Assembly: GCF_014200305.1 (NCBI RefSeq)
Contig: NZ_JACHBL010000001.1
Span: 2,418,001 to 2,482,000 of the forward strand
Reading direction: 5' to 3'
Length of the DNA stretch: 64,000 nt
Source of the DNA: Neomicrococcus lactis
GTDB lineage: Bacteria; Actinomycetota; Actinomycetes; Actinomycetales; Micrococcaceae
Below are positions 1 through 8,307 of this stretch, one piece after another (the stretch's first letter is position 1; each line of letters starts with the position of its first letter). A model generated the notes under the pieces. That model did no database searches and was not told the DNA's origin. It saw nothing but the letters and a program-made list of their open reading frames with translations. Both the position numbers and the translations under genes were made by a program.

Positions 1-718
1 GGATGCACACGCGTACTTTGCTCGCATGAAGCGCCAGAACAAGCAGGGTCCTGCGATCCTCGGTGAGCTTGCCGAAATGCGCGAGCTCACGGATACGCAA
101 GTGACCGATGAACTGGCTGCTGATCAGGCGATCTTCATCGACACGCGTTCGCAGGCCGAAGTGCATGAGGGAACCGTTGTTGGTTCGCTCAACGTGCCAG
201 CCGGAAACTCAGCAAGCAACTATGCCGCGTGGGTGATTGATCCTGACGAAGAGGATCGTGACCTCATTGTCCTGGCTCCGTCGCAAGTGGCGGCCGAGAC
301 CTTCCGGGACGCACTGCTTCGTGTAGGAATCGACGGCGCGAATGCATGGACCACGAGCATTGACGGGCTCGAGCAGTACATCCCGGAAATGATCACTCCA
401 GAAGAGTTCATTGAAGCCCGCGAGTCCGGAGGCGGCGAGCTCGCTGAGTTGCCGTTGATCGATGTGCGCTCCAAGAACGAGTTTGCTGAAGGCACCATCC
501 CAGGAGCTCAACAGCTCTCGGGCGGATCCGCCATGTGGCGACTCGACGAATTGCCAGCAAAGCGCATCATCACCTTCTGCCAGTCCGGAGTGCGTAACTC
601 CGTGGTGGCAAGTGGATTGCGCCGGGCCGGCTACAGCGTGGTGGAACTTGAAGGCAGCTATGCCGGATGGTTCGCCGCTCAACAGCGAATTCAGCAACGC
701 ACTCCGCATCACGCGTAG
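1..718 (+). CDS. MBL-fold hydrolase/rhodanese fusion, C-terminal part (5' end outside window)
   Basis: The frame is open to the left edge, so this is the 3' part of a larger gene. The first visible residues (DAHAYFARMKRQNKQGP) look like the junction that follows the metallo-beta-lactamase domain in persulfide-dioxygenase-like MBL-rhodanese fusions. Counting from the ATG at 26, two rhodanese domains follow (about residues 20-115 and 122-222). Only the second has an active-site cysteine, C185 in FCQSGVRNS (near base 578); the first has a serine loop (APSQVAA). Such proteins oxidise or transfer persulfide sulfur in the cytoplasm. The ATG at 26 could start a stand-alone protein, but no ribosome site precedes it. 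The family assignment is inferred from the rhodanese pair and this junction. Confidence 0.75.
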   Translation, partial: DAHAYFARMKRQNKQGPAILGELAEMRELTDTQVTDELAADQAIFIDTRSQAEVHEGTVVGSLNVPAGNSASNYAAWVIDPDEEDRDLIVLAPSQVAAETFRDALLRVGIDGANAWTTSIDGLEQYIPEMITPEEFIEARESGGGELAELPLIDVRSKNEFAEGTIPGAQQLSGGSAMWRLDELPAKRIITFCQSGVRNSVVASGLRRAGYSVVELEGSYAGWFAAQQRIQQRTPHHA

Positions 719-773
719 TCATCACCAAATTTCCTCATTACCACAACAAAAATCATCGTAGGGAGAAACCAAT

Positions 774-947
774 ATGTGCAGAGCAGTATCTTGCAAGAAG
801 TGCGGAAAGACCACTTGGGCTGGCTGTGGCCAGCACGTGGATGACGTCATGCGCCACATCCCCAAGAGCGACCGTTGCCCAGGGCACGACAACGACCCGA
901 AGGAACCTTCGCAGGGCGGCTTCTTCTCGAAGCTCTTTGGCCGCTAA
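774..947 (+). CDS. small cysteine-rich protein, probable zinc ribbon, 57 aa
   Basis: A short gene directly downstream of the rhodanese gene, with a good ribosome site (GGGAG, 8 bases before ATG). The product begins MCRAVSCKKCGKTTWAGCG and carries C2, C7, C10, C18 and C35 plus H21, H28 and H39, so one metal site is likely. Very similar short proteins with the CKxCGKTTWAGCGQHV core are common in actinobacteria and have no assigned function. It is probably co-transcribed with the rhodanese gene, which hints at a link to sulfur or redox metabolism, but that is inference from position only. A strong terminator follows at 987. Confidence 0.8.
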   Translation: MCRAVSCKKCGKTTWAGCGQHVDDVMRHIPKSDRCPGHDNDPKEPSQGGFFSKLFGR

Positions 948-986
948 ACCAAGCGGAGCACTTCAACTACATCGCCACTAAGTGGC

Positions 987-1029
987 CAGTGAGGCCGGGA
1001 GAGATTAGTCACCTCTCCCGGCCTCACTG
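987..1029 (+). terminator. hairpin terminator after the rhodanese/zinc-ribbon genes
   Basis: A perfect 17-bp inverted repeat (arms 987-1003 and 1013-1029, core GAGGCCGGGAGAG) with a 9-base loop. Only a weak T-rich tail follows, so it may also act as a transcript-end stabiliser. Confidence 0.75.
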
Positions 1030-1063
1030 TGTTCATTAGCGCTGAAAAATTCTAGGATGGCGC

Positions 1064-2308
1064 GTGACCCAAAATCCTGAGCCTTCCTCCAGCACGCCTC
1101 TCACCAACACCGCTAGCCATGCCGTGGTGGAGCCGAAGCTCTATGGTTCGAAACTGTTCTGGGCTGTAGTAGCCCTCGCGATGGGTGGCTTCGGAATCGG
1201 CGCCACGGAATTCACCATCATGGGTCTGGTGCAAGAAGGCTCGAAGGACCTCGGCGTCTCACTGCCGGCTATGGGTGTTTTGATTAGTGCGTATGCGCTC
1301 GGCGTCGTCGTCGGCGCACCCATCCTGACCGCCATGCTCGCGAAAGCCCCGCGCAAAACCGCAGTCATCTGGCTCATGGTGGCCTTCACAGTCTTCAACT
1401 CTCTTTCCTTCTTCGCTCCCACCTACGAACTCATCGTGGCCGCGCGCTTCCTTTCCGGTCTTCCGCACGGCGCCTACTTCGGGCTAGCTGCAATCCTGGC
1501 TGCATCCTTCGTGGCTCCCACTAAGCGTGGCTCGGCCATCGCGTGGGTCATGATGGGGCTGTCCGTCGCGAACGTGGTGGGCGTCCCGTTCATCACGTGG
1601 CTGGGACAGAACTTTGGATGGCGCTGGATGTTTGCCTCCGTTGCTTTCGTGGGTGCGCTGACGTTGCTCTTGATCATCCTCTTGGTGCCGAACGTACCGG
1701 CTTTGAAGAACGCTTCCGTTCGTACCGAACTCTCCGCGCTCAAGAACGGCCAGGTCTGGATGGCGATCGCCACCGGAGTGGTGGGCTTCGGCGGCTTCTT
1801 CGCGATGTACTCCTACATCTCGCCGATTGCTACGGATGTCGCCGGGATCTCGCTCAAGACCGTTCCTGTTCTGCTGGCGCTCTACGGCGTGGGCATGGTT
1901 ATTGGTAACTGGGTGGGCGGCAAGCTCTCCGATATCTCGGTCATCCGCACCATCGTGTGGTGCTGCATCGTGATGATTGCGTTGCAGCTCGGGTTTGGAC
2001 TCACAGCGCACATCACGTGGTTGGTGTTCATCTGGGTGCCGCTGCTGGGCATCGCCGGTTCCGCCTTGGTGCCTTCGCTCCAGGCGCTGTTGATGGACTC
2101 CGCACCGAAGGCTCAAGCGTTGGCCGCGAGCCTCAACCACTCGAGCTTGAACACCGCAAACGCCCTTGGTGCTCTTCTTGGCGCAGCTGTTTTGGACGCC
2201 GGGTTTGGGCTCCGCGCACCGATGTTCTTGGGCGCCGCGCTCGCAGTCCTCGGACTCATCTTGGCCCTGCTGACCGCCATGCGTCAGCGCAAGATCGACG
2301 CCGCCTAA
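1064..2308 (+). CDS. MFS transporter, DHA1/AraJ-like, 414 aa
   Basis: A 12-helix major facilitator superfamily protein. The N-terminus MGGFGIGATEFTIMGLVQE followed by a GAPILTAMLAKAPRKT loop is typical of the AraJ/YdhP-type drug:H+ antiporter-1 branch, which exports sugars, drugs or metabolites. The substrate cannot be read from sequence. The GTG at 1064 is the most likely start: a TAGGAT box ends 6 bases upstream and no ribosome site is visible, suggesting a leaderless message. The gene is isolated between two strong hairpins (987 and 2324) and is therefore a single-gene transcript. Confidence 0.85.
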   Translation: MTQNPEPSSSTPLTNTASHAVVEPKLYGSKLFWAVVALAMGGFGIGATEFTIMGLVQEGSKDLGVSLPAMGVLISAYALGVVVGAPILTAMLAKAPRKTAVIWLMVAFTVFNSLSFFAPTYELIVAARFLSGLPHGAYFGLAAILAASFVAPTKRGSAIAWVMMGLSVANVVGVPFITWLGQNFGWRWMFASVAFVGALTLLLIILLVPNVPALKNASVRTELSALKNGQVWMAIATGVVGFGGFFAMYSYISPIATDVAGISLKTVPVLLALYGVGMVIGNWVGGKLSDISVIRTIVWCCIVMIALQLGFGLTAHITWLVFIWVPLLGIAGSALVPSLQALLMDSAPKAQALAASLNHSSLNTANALGALLGAAVLDAGFGLRAPMFLGAALAVLGLILALLTAMRQRKIDAA

Positions 2309-2323
2309 CCTTCGATAACGCTG

Positions 2324-2370
2324 TCCATACCAAAGGCTAAGCTCCTAGCCTTTGGTATGGAGCAACTTTT
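2324..2370 (+). terminator. rho-independent terminator of the MFS gene
   Basis: A perfect 16-bp inverted repeat (arms 2324-2339 and 2346-2361, core CATACCAAAGGCTA) with a 6-base loop, followed after five bases by TTTT. Confidence 0.8.
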
Positions 2371-2418
2371 CTGACGCGAAGCTACTCTTCGGAGGGGCAG
2401 GCAGGGCACACTGAGTAG

Positions 2419-3093
2419 ATGTTCTCTCGTCGCGTCACTGACCACTGGATTCCCCAAAATATCGAGGGTCTTCCCCTCGAGCAGACGCCTTTTGGCGAAG
2501 CCGTGGTTCATGAAAGTCTCGAGCTTCCGGACAAGCGACCTGTTGAGCTGCTTCGTCCCGAATCAGGCCCCAGCATCCTGACGTTTCGGCCTGAATACAG
2601 GGACAGACTCGCTGACATCACGCTTCACGAAGCGGACTACGTTTTCTACATAGCGCTCGCAGATCAGGCCGCCTACTCCAGCCAGATGCCGCTGGCAGAG
2701 ACACGAAAACTCACCGCCGAGGACGCGGTAGCCTTTGGCCGGTTTCAGCAATTGAACACCGAAGACGATCTCGACGAAGCGGAAGTATCCCTGGACGATC
2801 TGCTCGTGTACGGGACATTTCGAGGCGACCGGCTCGTCTCCGTCGCTAGCATGTACACCTGGCCCGCGAGCAAGGAAGGATCCGTGATTGCGGACATCGG
2901 AGTCATCACGGATCCGAATTTCCGCGGTCAAGGTCTGGGCGCACTCACCGTCCGAGGGCTGAGCCTGGAAGCGCTGAGCCTTGGACTCGAACCGCAGTAT
3001 CGCTGCAACCTTGAGAACGCCGGCTCTCAGCGAGTCGCAGAATCAGCAGGCTTCACGCTCTATGCCCAGTGGCAAGCACTGGATCTCAGCTGA
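2419..3093 (+). CDS. GNAT family N-acetyltransferase, 224 aa
   Basis: The C-terminal half holds the acetyl-CoA-binding core of the GNAT fold: IADIGVITDPNFRGQGLGALTV contains the R/Q-x-x-G-x-G/A loop (RGQGLG), followed by the NxxSxRVAExxGF helix (NAGSQRVAESAGF). The N-terminal ~100 residues show no recognisable domain and probably shape the acceptor pocket, so the acceptor is unknown. No ribosome site precedes the ATG at 2419. CACACT ends 6 bases upstream, so a leaderless message is likely. It converges with the AI-2E permease gene, 18 bases away. Confidence 0.85.
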   Translation: MFSRRVTDHWIPQNIEGLPLEQTPFGEAVVHESLELPDKRPVELLRPESGPSILTFRPEYRDRLADITLHEADYVFYIALADQAAYSSQMPLAETRKLTAEDAVAFGRFQQLNTEDDLDEAEVSLDDLLVYGTFRGDRLVSVASMYTWPASKEGSVIADIGVITDPNFRGQGLGALTVRGLSLEALSLGLEPQYRCNLENAGSQRVAESAGFTLYAQWQALDLS

Positions 3094-3111
3094 CCCCAGA
3101 GTAACCGGAGG

Positions 3112-4428
3112 CTAGCCTTGGCGGCGAGCTGCGGCGTCGTCGTTTTTGATCTCATCCGCCTTCACGCCGGTGCCGCCCATTTGAGCGAGCATCAGCAAAT
3201 CTGCGTTGGAGCGCGGGCGGGAATCCTGCGGCTTCGAGGAAATGAGGGCGTTGACCCAGCGGGCGCTCGGGTCCGCATCGACGAGGAGGGCCTTCAAGAG
3301 TAACGTGGCTGGAAGCGCGATGAGCGCGCCGAGCCAGCCCAAAATGATGACCCAGAACATGAGGGACAAGAAGGAAACCGTTGGCGTGACGCCCACGGAT
3401 TCGCCCGTGAATTTGGGCTGAATGATGGACTGCACCGTGAAGTTCAAGACGCTGTAGGAGATGACAACAGCGAGCGCCGGAATCCAGCCGCCGTCCAAGA
3501 GCGCCAAAAGCGCTGGCGGCACCAGGCCAATGACAAAGCCGATGTTCGGAATGTAGTTGGTGATGAACGCGAGCACGCCCCATACCCACACCAAGTGCAC
3601 GCCGATGATGCCCAGCACCATCACATCCAGCACGGCCACAATGAGACCGAAGATGGTGGTGACCACCCAGTAGCGTCGGACGCCGTGGGCGAAGTCAATG
3701 AGGGCGCCGGCGATGTGCGGGCGGTCCTCGGCAACGCGGGTGAGTCGGCGGATGATGCTCGCCGAATCCATCGAGAAGAAGAAGACTCCCATGATCAGGG
3801 TTGCGAGCATCGAGAGGATGCCGGTGACGTTGCTCAGGATCGGCGTCACGAGGCTCATGAGGTTACCGGCCGTGATGCCCTGAACACTGGACTCGATCAT
3901 TCCGCTGGAAATGCCAATGCTTTCCAACCACGCGTAAGACTCATTAACGAGGCGCGTGAATTGCGCGTTGTACTGGGGGAGTTCGCGGATCAGCTCCGTC
4001 ACGGACCACACCGCAAGCGTTACGAATAAGGCCAGTACTAACAGCACCACCACGAGCGCGAGCGCTGCGGCGATGTGTCGCTGAATCTTGGCGGCGAGCC
4101 AGCGCTGCAGCGGATACACCACAATGAGCAGGTTCAAACCGAGGAAGACCGGCGCGATGATGTCCTTCGCGCCCTGCACGCCCACCAGGATCATCAAGAG
4201 CGCTGCCGCGCCAATGACGATGCTTAAGTAGCGCGGGATGCCCGGAATCGGCTTGGGTGCGTCAATCGGAACCACTGGCCCGTCATCCGGATCCCGGAAA
4301 ATCACGTCCCGCACGGTCAGCTCTTTCGAATCTGTACCGTTGGAATCTAACCCGTGCGTTACTGCAACGGTCTCTGGTACCGGTGCTGCGTCGTCGTACT
4401 GGATATCAGTTCGTGAATTCTCACTCAC
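3112..4428 (-). CDS. AI-2E family (PerM/UPF0118) transporter, 438 aa
   Basis: An integral membrane protein with about eight helices. After a ~60-residue charged, proline-rich N-terminus come paired helices, a long soluble stretch around RELPQYNAQFTRLVNESYAWLESIGI, then the family's C-terminal block of helices (VWGVLAFITNYIPNIGFVIGLVPPALLALL, a YSVLNFTVQSIIQPKFTGESVGVTP loop and a final small-residue helix). Family members are exporters variously linked to AI-2 or Na+/H+ exchange, so the substrate is unclear. The start is GTG with GAGGG 5 bases upstream. The next gene on this strand (TrkA-like) ends 74 bases upstream, and the three may share transcription. Confidence 0.85.
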   Translation of the reverse strand: MSENSRTDIQYDDAAPVPETVAVTHGLDSNGTDSKELTVRDVIFRDPDDGPVVPIDAPKPIPGIPRYLSIVIGAAALLMILVGVQGAKDIIAPVFLGLNLLIVVYPLQRWLAAKIQRHIAAALALVVVLLVLALFVTLAVWSVTELIRELPQYNAQFTRLVNESYAWLESIGISSGMIESSVQGITAGNLMSLVTPILSNVTGILSMLATLIMGVFFFSMDSASIIRRLTRVAEDRPHIAGALIDFAHGVRRYWVVTTIFGLIVAVLDVMVLGIIGVHLVWVWGVLAFITNYIPNIGFVIGLVPPALLALLDGGWIPALAVVISYSVLNFTVQSIIQPKFTGESVGVTPTVSFLSLMFWVIILGWLGALIALPATLLLKALLVDADPSARWVNALISSKPQDSRPRSNADLLMLAQMGGTGVKADEIKNDDAAARRQG

Positions 4429-4501
4429 ACGCGCCCTCGTTCTTCTAGTCCCCCCAACAATGACTTCATTCTAAAACGCTGGGAGCAATCTAGATCACAC
4501 G

Positions 4502-5194
4502 TTAGGCGCTGGGTCGGAAGCTCTCCACGTTGCGGCGCGGGCCCTGGACCAGGATCTCATCCTCGGCTTCGATGATGGTCTGCGGGGTAGCGGACTCCCA
4601 CTTGCCATCAGCCGGACGAATGGCCGTGATGGTGATGCCGTGCGTCTTCCGCAGCTCGAGCACGCTCAGCGGGCGGTGCAACGCGAATTCCGGTGCGCGC
4701 GTGCGGACCAACACGAAGTCCTGACCCAAATCGATGTAGTCAATGATGCCGCCGGAAATGAGGTGAGCTACGCGTCGGCCCATGTCGTTCTCCGGGCGCA
4801 CCACGTGGCTGACGCCGAGCTGGCCCAGGATCTCCGCGTGCGGCTCGCTAATAGCCTTCGCCCAGATGGCGGGCTTGTTGAACTTGAGCAGTCGGGACGC
4901 GGTCAGGATGCTCGCTTCGATGTCCGAGCCGATGCCCACAATGGCGACATCGAACTCGTGGACGCCGAGCTGGCGCAGCACTTCTTCGCGCGTGGAATCG
5001 GCGCGCACCACGTGGGTGAGGATGCCGTTGAAGCTCTGCACGGTGTCTTCGCGGGCGTCGATGCCCAAGACCTCGATGCCGAGGGATTCCAGCTCTACCG
5101 CGAGGGCGCCGCCGAAACGGCCCAAGCCAATGACGGCCACCGTGCGCAGGGCGCGCGTTTCCGATGAACCAAAGAATTTGCGTGAGTTAGCCAA
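4502..5194 (-). CDS. KtrA/TrkA-type potassium channel regulatory subunit, 230 aa
   Basis: A cytoplasmic RCK protein. The N-terminal Rossmann domain shows the nucleotide loop VIGLGRFGGALAVELESLG (GxGxxG) and the acidic residue that ends strand two (GIDARED). RCK_C occupies roughly residues 145-228. One RCK_N plus one RCK_C (about 220 aa) is the KtrA arrangement rather than the double-length TrkA of enterobacteria. Such proteins form a ring that binds ATP/ADP, NAD or c-di-AMP and gates the membrane subunit. The start overlaps the end of the TrkH-like gene by 8 bases, so the two are translationally coupled. Confidence 0.9.
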   Translation of the reverse strand: MANSRKFFGSSETRALRTVAVIGLGRFGGALAVELESLGIEVLGIDAREDTVQSFNGILTHVVRADSTREEVLRQLGVHEFDVAIVGIGSDIEASILTASRLLKFNKPAIWAKAISEPHAEILGQLGVSHVVRPENDMGRRVAHLISGGIIDYIDLGQDFVLVRTRAPEFALHRPLSVLELRKTHGITITAIRPADGKWESATPQTIIEAEDEILVQGPRRNVESFRPSA

Positions 5195-6659
5195 TGAGCG
5201 GCCTTTCCTTCGGGTATTCGTAGAGCGGATGGCGCGTCTTCAGTGCCAGCGCGGAAGCAATAGTCACAGGACCCACACGACCAGCGAACATCAGCACAAT
5301 CAAAATGTACTGCGCCGCGGGCGGTAGCGCTGCGGTGATGCCGGTGCTCATGCCCACGGTGGCGAACGCGGAGACCACCTCGAAGAGGATGCGATCCTGA
5401 CCGAGGTCTGACATCAGCATGATGGCCATGGTGGAGCCCACCACCAAGCCCAGTGAGAGCAGCACAATGGTGAGCGCTTCGCGGTGCAGGGAGCGGGAGA
5501 TGCGTTTGCCGAAGATGTTCACGGCGGTGCCGCCACGGATCTCGGTGAGCATGATGAAGAACAGGATGGCGAACGTGGTGATCTTCAGACCACCGGCGGT
5601 ACCGGCGGGGCCGGCGCCGATGAACATGAGGATGTCCATGCCCAGCCAGGAGACCGGGTGCATTTGGCCCACGTCGATCGAGTTGAAGCCCGCGGTACGG
5701 GTGACGGTGGATTGGAAGAAGCCCGCGAGAATTTTCTCGCCGTCGCTGAGCGGGCCGAGAGTCTCGGCGTTGTTCCATTCCAGGACGGAGATGAACACGG
5801 TGCCGCCCACCAGGAGGACCACGGTGCCGATCAGCACGAGCTTGGTGTGGATGCTGAAGGATTTTGGCTTGCGGTAGCGGCGGCGCAGCTCCATGATCAC
5901 GGGGAAGCCGAGGCCGCCGAGGATCACGCCGATGCTCAAGGGGATGACGATCCAGGGATCGCCTACGAAGCCGATGATGCTGTCCGTGTAGAGCGCGAAA
6001 CCGGCGTTGTTGAACGCTGAAATCGAGTGGAAAACGCCGAACCAGATTGCCTTATCAGGCGCGTACCCGTACCCGAAGGCAAAACGAAGAGCCAGTACGA
6101 CGGCGATCGCGGCTTCCGTCACGGCGCTAATCAACAGGACATTCACGATGACGCGCTTGGTCTCGCCGAGGCCTTGCGCTTTAGTTTCCTGCGCGGTGAT
6201 CAGGCGGGAGCGAAGGCCCAGTTTGCGGGTGATCACGAGGCCGATCAGCGCGCCGAAGGACATGACGCCGAAGCCGCCGATCTGAATCAGCGCGATGATG
6301 ACCGCGTGCCCAAACGGCGTCCAGTACGTGGGGGTGTCCACAGTGATCAAGCCCGTCACGCAGGTGGCGGACGTGGCAGTGAACAGGGCGTCGAGGAAGC
6401 TCGCGGCGCCATCGCCCACGCGAGCCGCCGGAGTCATCAGCAGTAGCGTGCCCACCACGATGGTGGTCAAGAAGCCGATAGCGATGATCTGAGCCGGAGT
6501 CTGCGGCTGGAGACGACGAAGGCGCTGGCCAATCACCGAACTTCTGCCGGTGGTATGTGAGTAGGGGCTGCGGTAGCCGGACCGCAGGTTGTCTACAGCG
6601 TCCGCCACGGGGGAGAAGACGGCCCGAAGTTTGCGTTTTAGACGCGCTCTGAAGAACAC
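5187..6659 (-). CDS. KtrB/TrkH-type potassium translocating subunit, 490 aa
   Basis: A polytopic membrane protein with four pore-loop repeats of the TrkH/Ktr family. FTATSATCVTGL, HSISAFNNAGFAL, STVTRTAGFNSID and the FEVVSAFATVGMSTG segment each carry the selectivity-filter glycine. The basic ~55-residue N-terminus is cytoplasmic. Together with the overlapping KtrA-like gene it forms a Na+- or H+-coupled K+ uptake system. The GTG start at 6659 lies 9 bases after a TATGCT box, so the message may be leaderless and the promoter sits between here and tRNA-Ala. Confidence 0.9.
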   Translation of the reverse strand: MFFRARLKRKLRAVFSPVADAVDNLRSGYRSPYSHTTGRSSVIGQRLRRLQPQTPAQIIAIGFLTTIVVGTLLLMTPAARVGDGAASFLDALFTATSATCVTGLITVDTPTYWTPFGHAVIIALIQIGGFGVMSFGALIGLVITRKLGLRSRLITAQETKAQGLGETKRVIVNVLLISAVTEAAIAVVLALRFAFGYGYAPDKAIWFGVFHSISAFNNAGFALYTDSIIGFVGDPWIVIPLSIGVILGGLGFPVIMELRRRYRKPKSFSIHTKLVLIGTVVLLVGGTVFISVLEWNNAETLGPLSDGEKILAGFFQSTVTRTAGFNSIDVGQMHPVSWLGMDILMFIGAGPAGTAGGLKITTFAILFFIMLTEIRGGTAVNIFGKRISRSLHREALTIVLLSLGLVVGSTMAIMLMSDLGQDRILFEVVSAFATVGMSTGITAALPPAAQYILIVLMFAGRVGPVTIASALALKTRHPLYEYPKERPLIG

Positions 6660-6839
6660 AATTTTGTAGCATACTCCCGATTTTCAAACGCGCGTTACAG
6701 CCCCTTCTTTTGATAGCTGCAGACGTGTACTGTTCTGGGACCTAGCCACGCGCGTTTGGCCGATTTGGAGCCGATTTGGACTCGTGCGGATGTTTGGAGT
6801 AAATTAGATAAGCGTTCCTGAACGATTCAGTTTGGGTGC

Positions 6840-6912
6840 GGGGGTATGGCGCAGTTGGTAGCGCGTCTGCATGGCATGCAGAAGGTCAGGGGTTCGAATC
6901 CCCTTACCTCCA
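6840..6912 (+). tRNA. tRNA-Ala (anticodon GGC)
   Basis: A complete cloverleaf: acceptor GGGGGTA pairs with TACCTCC, D-arm GGCGCAGTTGGTAGCGC, anticodon stem TCTGC/GCAGA around loop ATGGCAT (anticodon GGC), and T-arm AGGGG-TTCGAAT-CCCCT. The discriminator is A and the following CA may be encoded. Its last bases plus the next three (6901-6915) recur exactly at 10935-10949, beyond a 4-kb block of insertion sequences. Confidence 0.97.
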
Positions 6913-6915
6913 CAA
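6901..6915 (+). repeat. 15-bp direct repeat, left copy (tRNA-Ala 3' end)
   Basis: CCCTTACCTCCACAA is found here and again at 10935-10949, bracketing the nested insertion sequences. IS481-family elements are known to make target duplications of up to about 15 bp, so this is best read as a target duplication. A tRNA attachment site used by a lost integrase is the alternative. Confidence 0.8.
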
Positions 6916-6919
6916 TTGT

Positions 6920-6963
6920 AATGTCCTGGGACATCGTTCTGAACGATGTCCCAGGACATTTTT
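6920..6963 (+). terminator. 20-bp palindrome from the IS end with T-run, probable surrogate tRNA terminator
   Basis: Arms AATGTCCTGGGACATCGTTC (6920-6939) and its exact complement (6941-6960) are separated by one base and followed by further Ts. It lies 8 bases after tRNA-Ala, where the native terminator (now at 10954) would have been. Confidence 0.5.
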
Positions 6964-6964
6964 G
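6957..6964. repeat. 8-bp target duplication of IS1249-like element A, left copy
   Basis: CATTTTTG here and at 8268-8275 flank the inverted repeats of the first IS1249-like element exactly. Eight-base duplications are typical of the IS256 superfamily. Confidence 0.85.
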
Positions 6965-8267
6965 GGGTTATAGGACATAAATGTGTGTCTGGGTCGGGCG
7001 TGTCTTTTTAGGAGGCGCGGCCGGCCCATCCTTTTCGGTGCCAGAGTCCTTCGTTTGCGTTGAGTCCTGTTCCGAGTTCTGCGGGTCCGATGTGTTCCTC
7101 GATTTCTTGCGTGTAGGCGACGGGCTCGTAGTGTTCTTTTTTGATGAGTTGGTGGGCTGGTGCTGGGTTCTGGGAGTGCTTGTAGAGGAACCATTCCACG
7201 GCTCGTTTAGCGTGCTCAGGGGTCAGTCCGCGATGGTTGCGTAGAAGATTGCGTAGCTGCGCGTTGATGCCTCCTTCGATCCTGTTCGTTGTTGATGAGG
7301 CGTTCCGTGAGCGGTGCTCGTCTTTGAGATAGGTGAACAGGACTTCTTGTTGGCTGGCGCGCTCGAGGAGTTGGTAGGCCTTGCGTAGCCGGTCGTGTGT
7401 GAACCACCAGCGCTGGTGCGGCCTCACGCTTTGCGGCAGCGAACCACGGTGGTGCGAACGGTAGGTTTTCTCGTTCAGCATCTGGTGATGTTTTCCGTGC
7501 CACTGGTTGAGTGCAAGTAGCCATGCACGCGCTTGATCCTGGCTCGTGATCCGTGTCAGGGCAAGGGAAATAGCCCGTAGTTCGCGGCCCGCGGTCGTGC
7601 GGGGGCGCATCGTGATCAGCACGCGCACGTTGCGTTGAATATGCACCAGGCAGCGTTGAACAGGGGTCTCGGGCCAGCAATGTTTCAGCGCGGATGCCAG
7701 CCCGGAACCACCATCAATCACGACCAAATCTGGTGCGGGGAAACGAGTTAGGAGCTGTTCCCACGCCACGCGTTTTTCCGTGTCACACCATTGATAACCG
7801 ATGACGTGTTCGCCAGCGATCGCGATCAAGCAACACCAGGAACCGAGATAGATGCCGTCGAGCTGGACTTCCGGATAGATCTCTCCGGTGACCTCGATCG
7901 CGGGAGTAATGTTCCAGCACCAGTGTGTGGAGCGACGAAACGAGCGTGGATCCACGCCCTGAGCGACTTGGGATTGAGTCTTGTTTCCCAGCAGCCATTC
8001 CAGGAATCGGGAGAGCTCGTGGCGTCGACGCACGTCGACGCGTTGTATCCGTTCAGAACTACTCGCGCCACACGATTTACAGCGATACCTGGTAGCTCCA
8101 GCACTCGTGGAACCGTTCCTTTTCAGCCCGCCACCACACAGGACGCATAAACGCTCGTTGTCAACCACGCTTCCCGAATAAACAACGAAAAGTATGCCAA
8201 CACCCGTTTAGCCGCGCCGATAAAGGCAACCAAGCCCCATCAGACACACTTTAATGTCCTATAACCC
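6965..8267 (-). mobile_element. IS1249-like insertion sequence A (IS256 superfamily), 1303 bp
   Basis: The terminal inverted repeats are 27 bp with two mismatches (6965-6991 and 8241-8267), beginning GGGTTATAGGACAT. An 8-bp duplication CATTTTTG lies directly outside both ends, so insertion was by simple transposition and is probably recent. The single transposase gene fills the element. The site of insertion is the left, non-coding end of the surrounding IS481-family element. Confidence 0.9.
7008..8168 (-). CDS. IS1249-like transposase A, 386 aa
   Basis: The N-terminus is a zinc ribbon (CVLCGG and CKSCGAS, a CxxC pair about 20 residues apart). The catalytic DDE domain of the IS256/MULE fold follows, with the acidic residues in VQLDGIYLG, VVIDGGSGLASAL and TTNRIEGGINAQL. 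The motif HIQRNVR after the second Asp is characteristic of this group. The gene is intact from start to stop, so the element may still be mobile. It closely resembles IS1249-family transposases of corynebacteria and other actinobacteria. Confidence 0.9.
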   Translation of the reverse strand: MVDNERLCVLCGGGLKRNGSTSAGATRYRCKSCGASSSERIQRVDVRRRHELSRFLEWLLGNKTQSQVAQGVDPRSFRRSTHWCWNITPAIEVTGEIYPEVQLDGIYLGSWCCLIAIAGEHVIGYQWCDTEKRVAWEQLLTRFPAPDLVVIDGGSGLASALKHCWPETPVQRCLVHIQRNVRVLITMRPRTTAGRELRAISLALTRITSQDQARAWLLALNQWHGKHHQMLNEKTYRSHHRGSLPQSVRPHQRWWFTHDRLRKAYQLLERASQQEVLFTYLKDEHRSRNASSTTNRIEGGINAQLRNLLRNHRGLTPEHAKRAVEWFLYKHSQNPAPAHQLIKKEHYEPVAYTQEIEEHIGPAELGTGLNANEGLWHRKGWAGRAS

Positions 8268-8275
8268 CATTTTTG
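8268..8275. repeat. 8-bp target duplication of IS1249-like element A, right copy
   Basis: CATTTTTG, identical to 6957-6964. Confidence 0.85.
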
Positions 8276-8307
8276 TTTAACTTGTGGCCTGGTGGGTGCT
8301 GGGTTTT

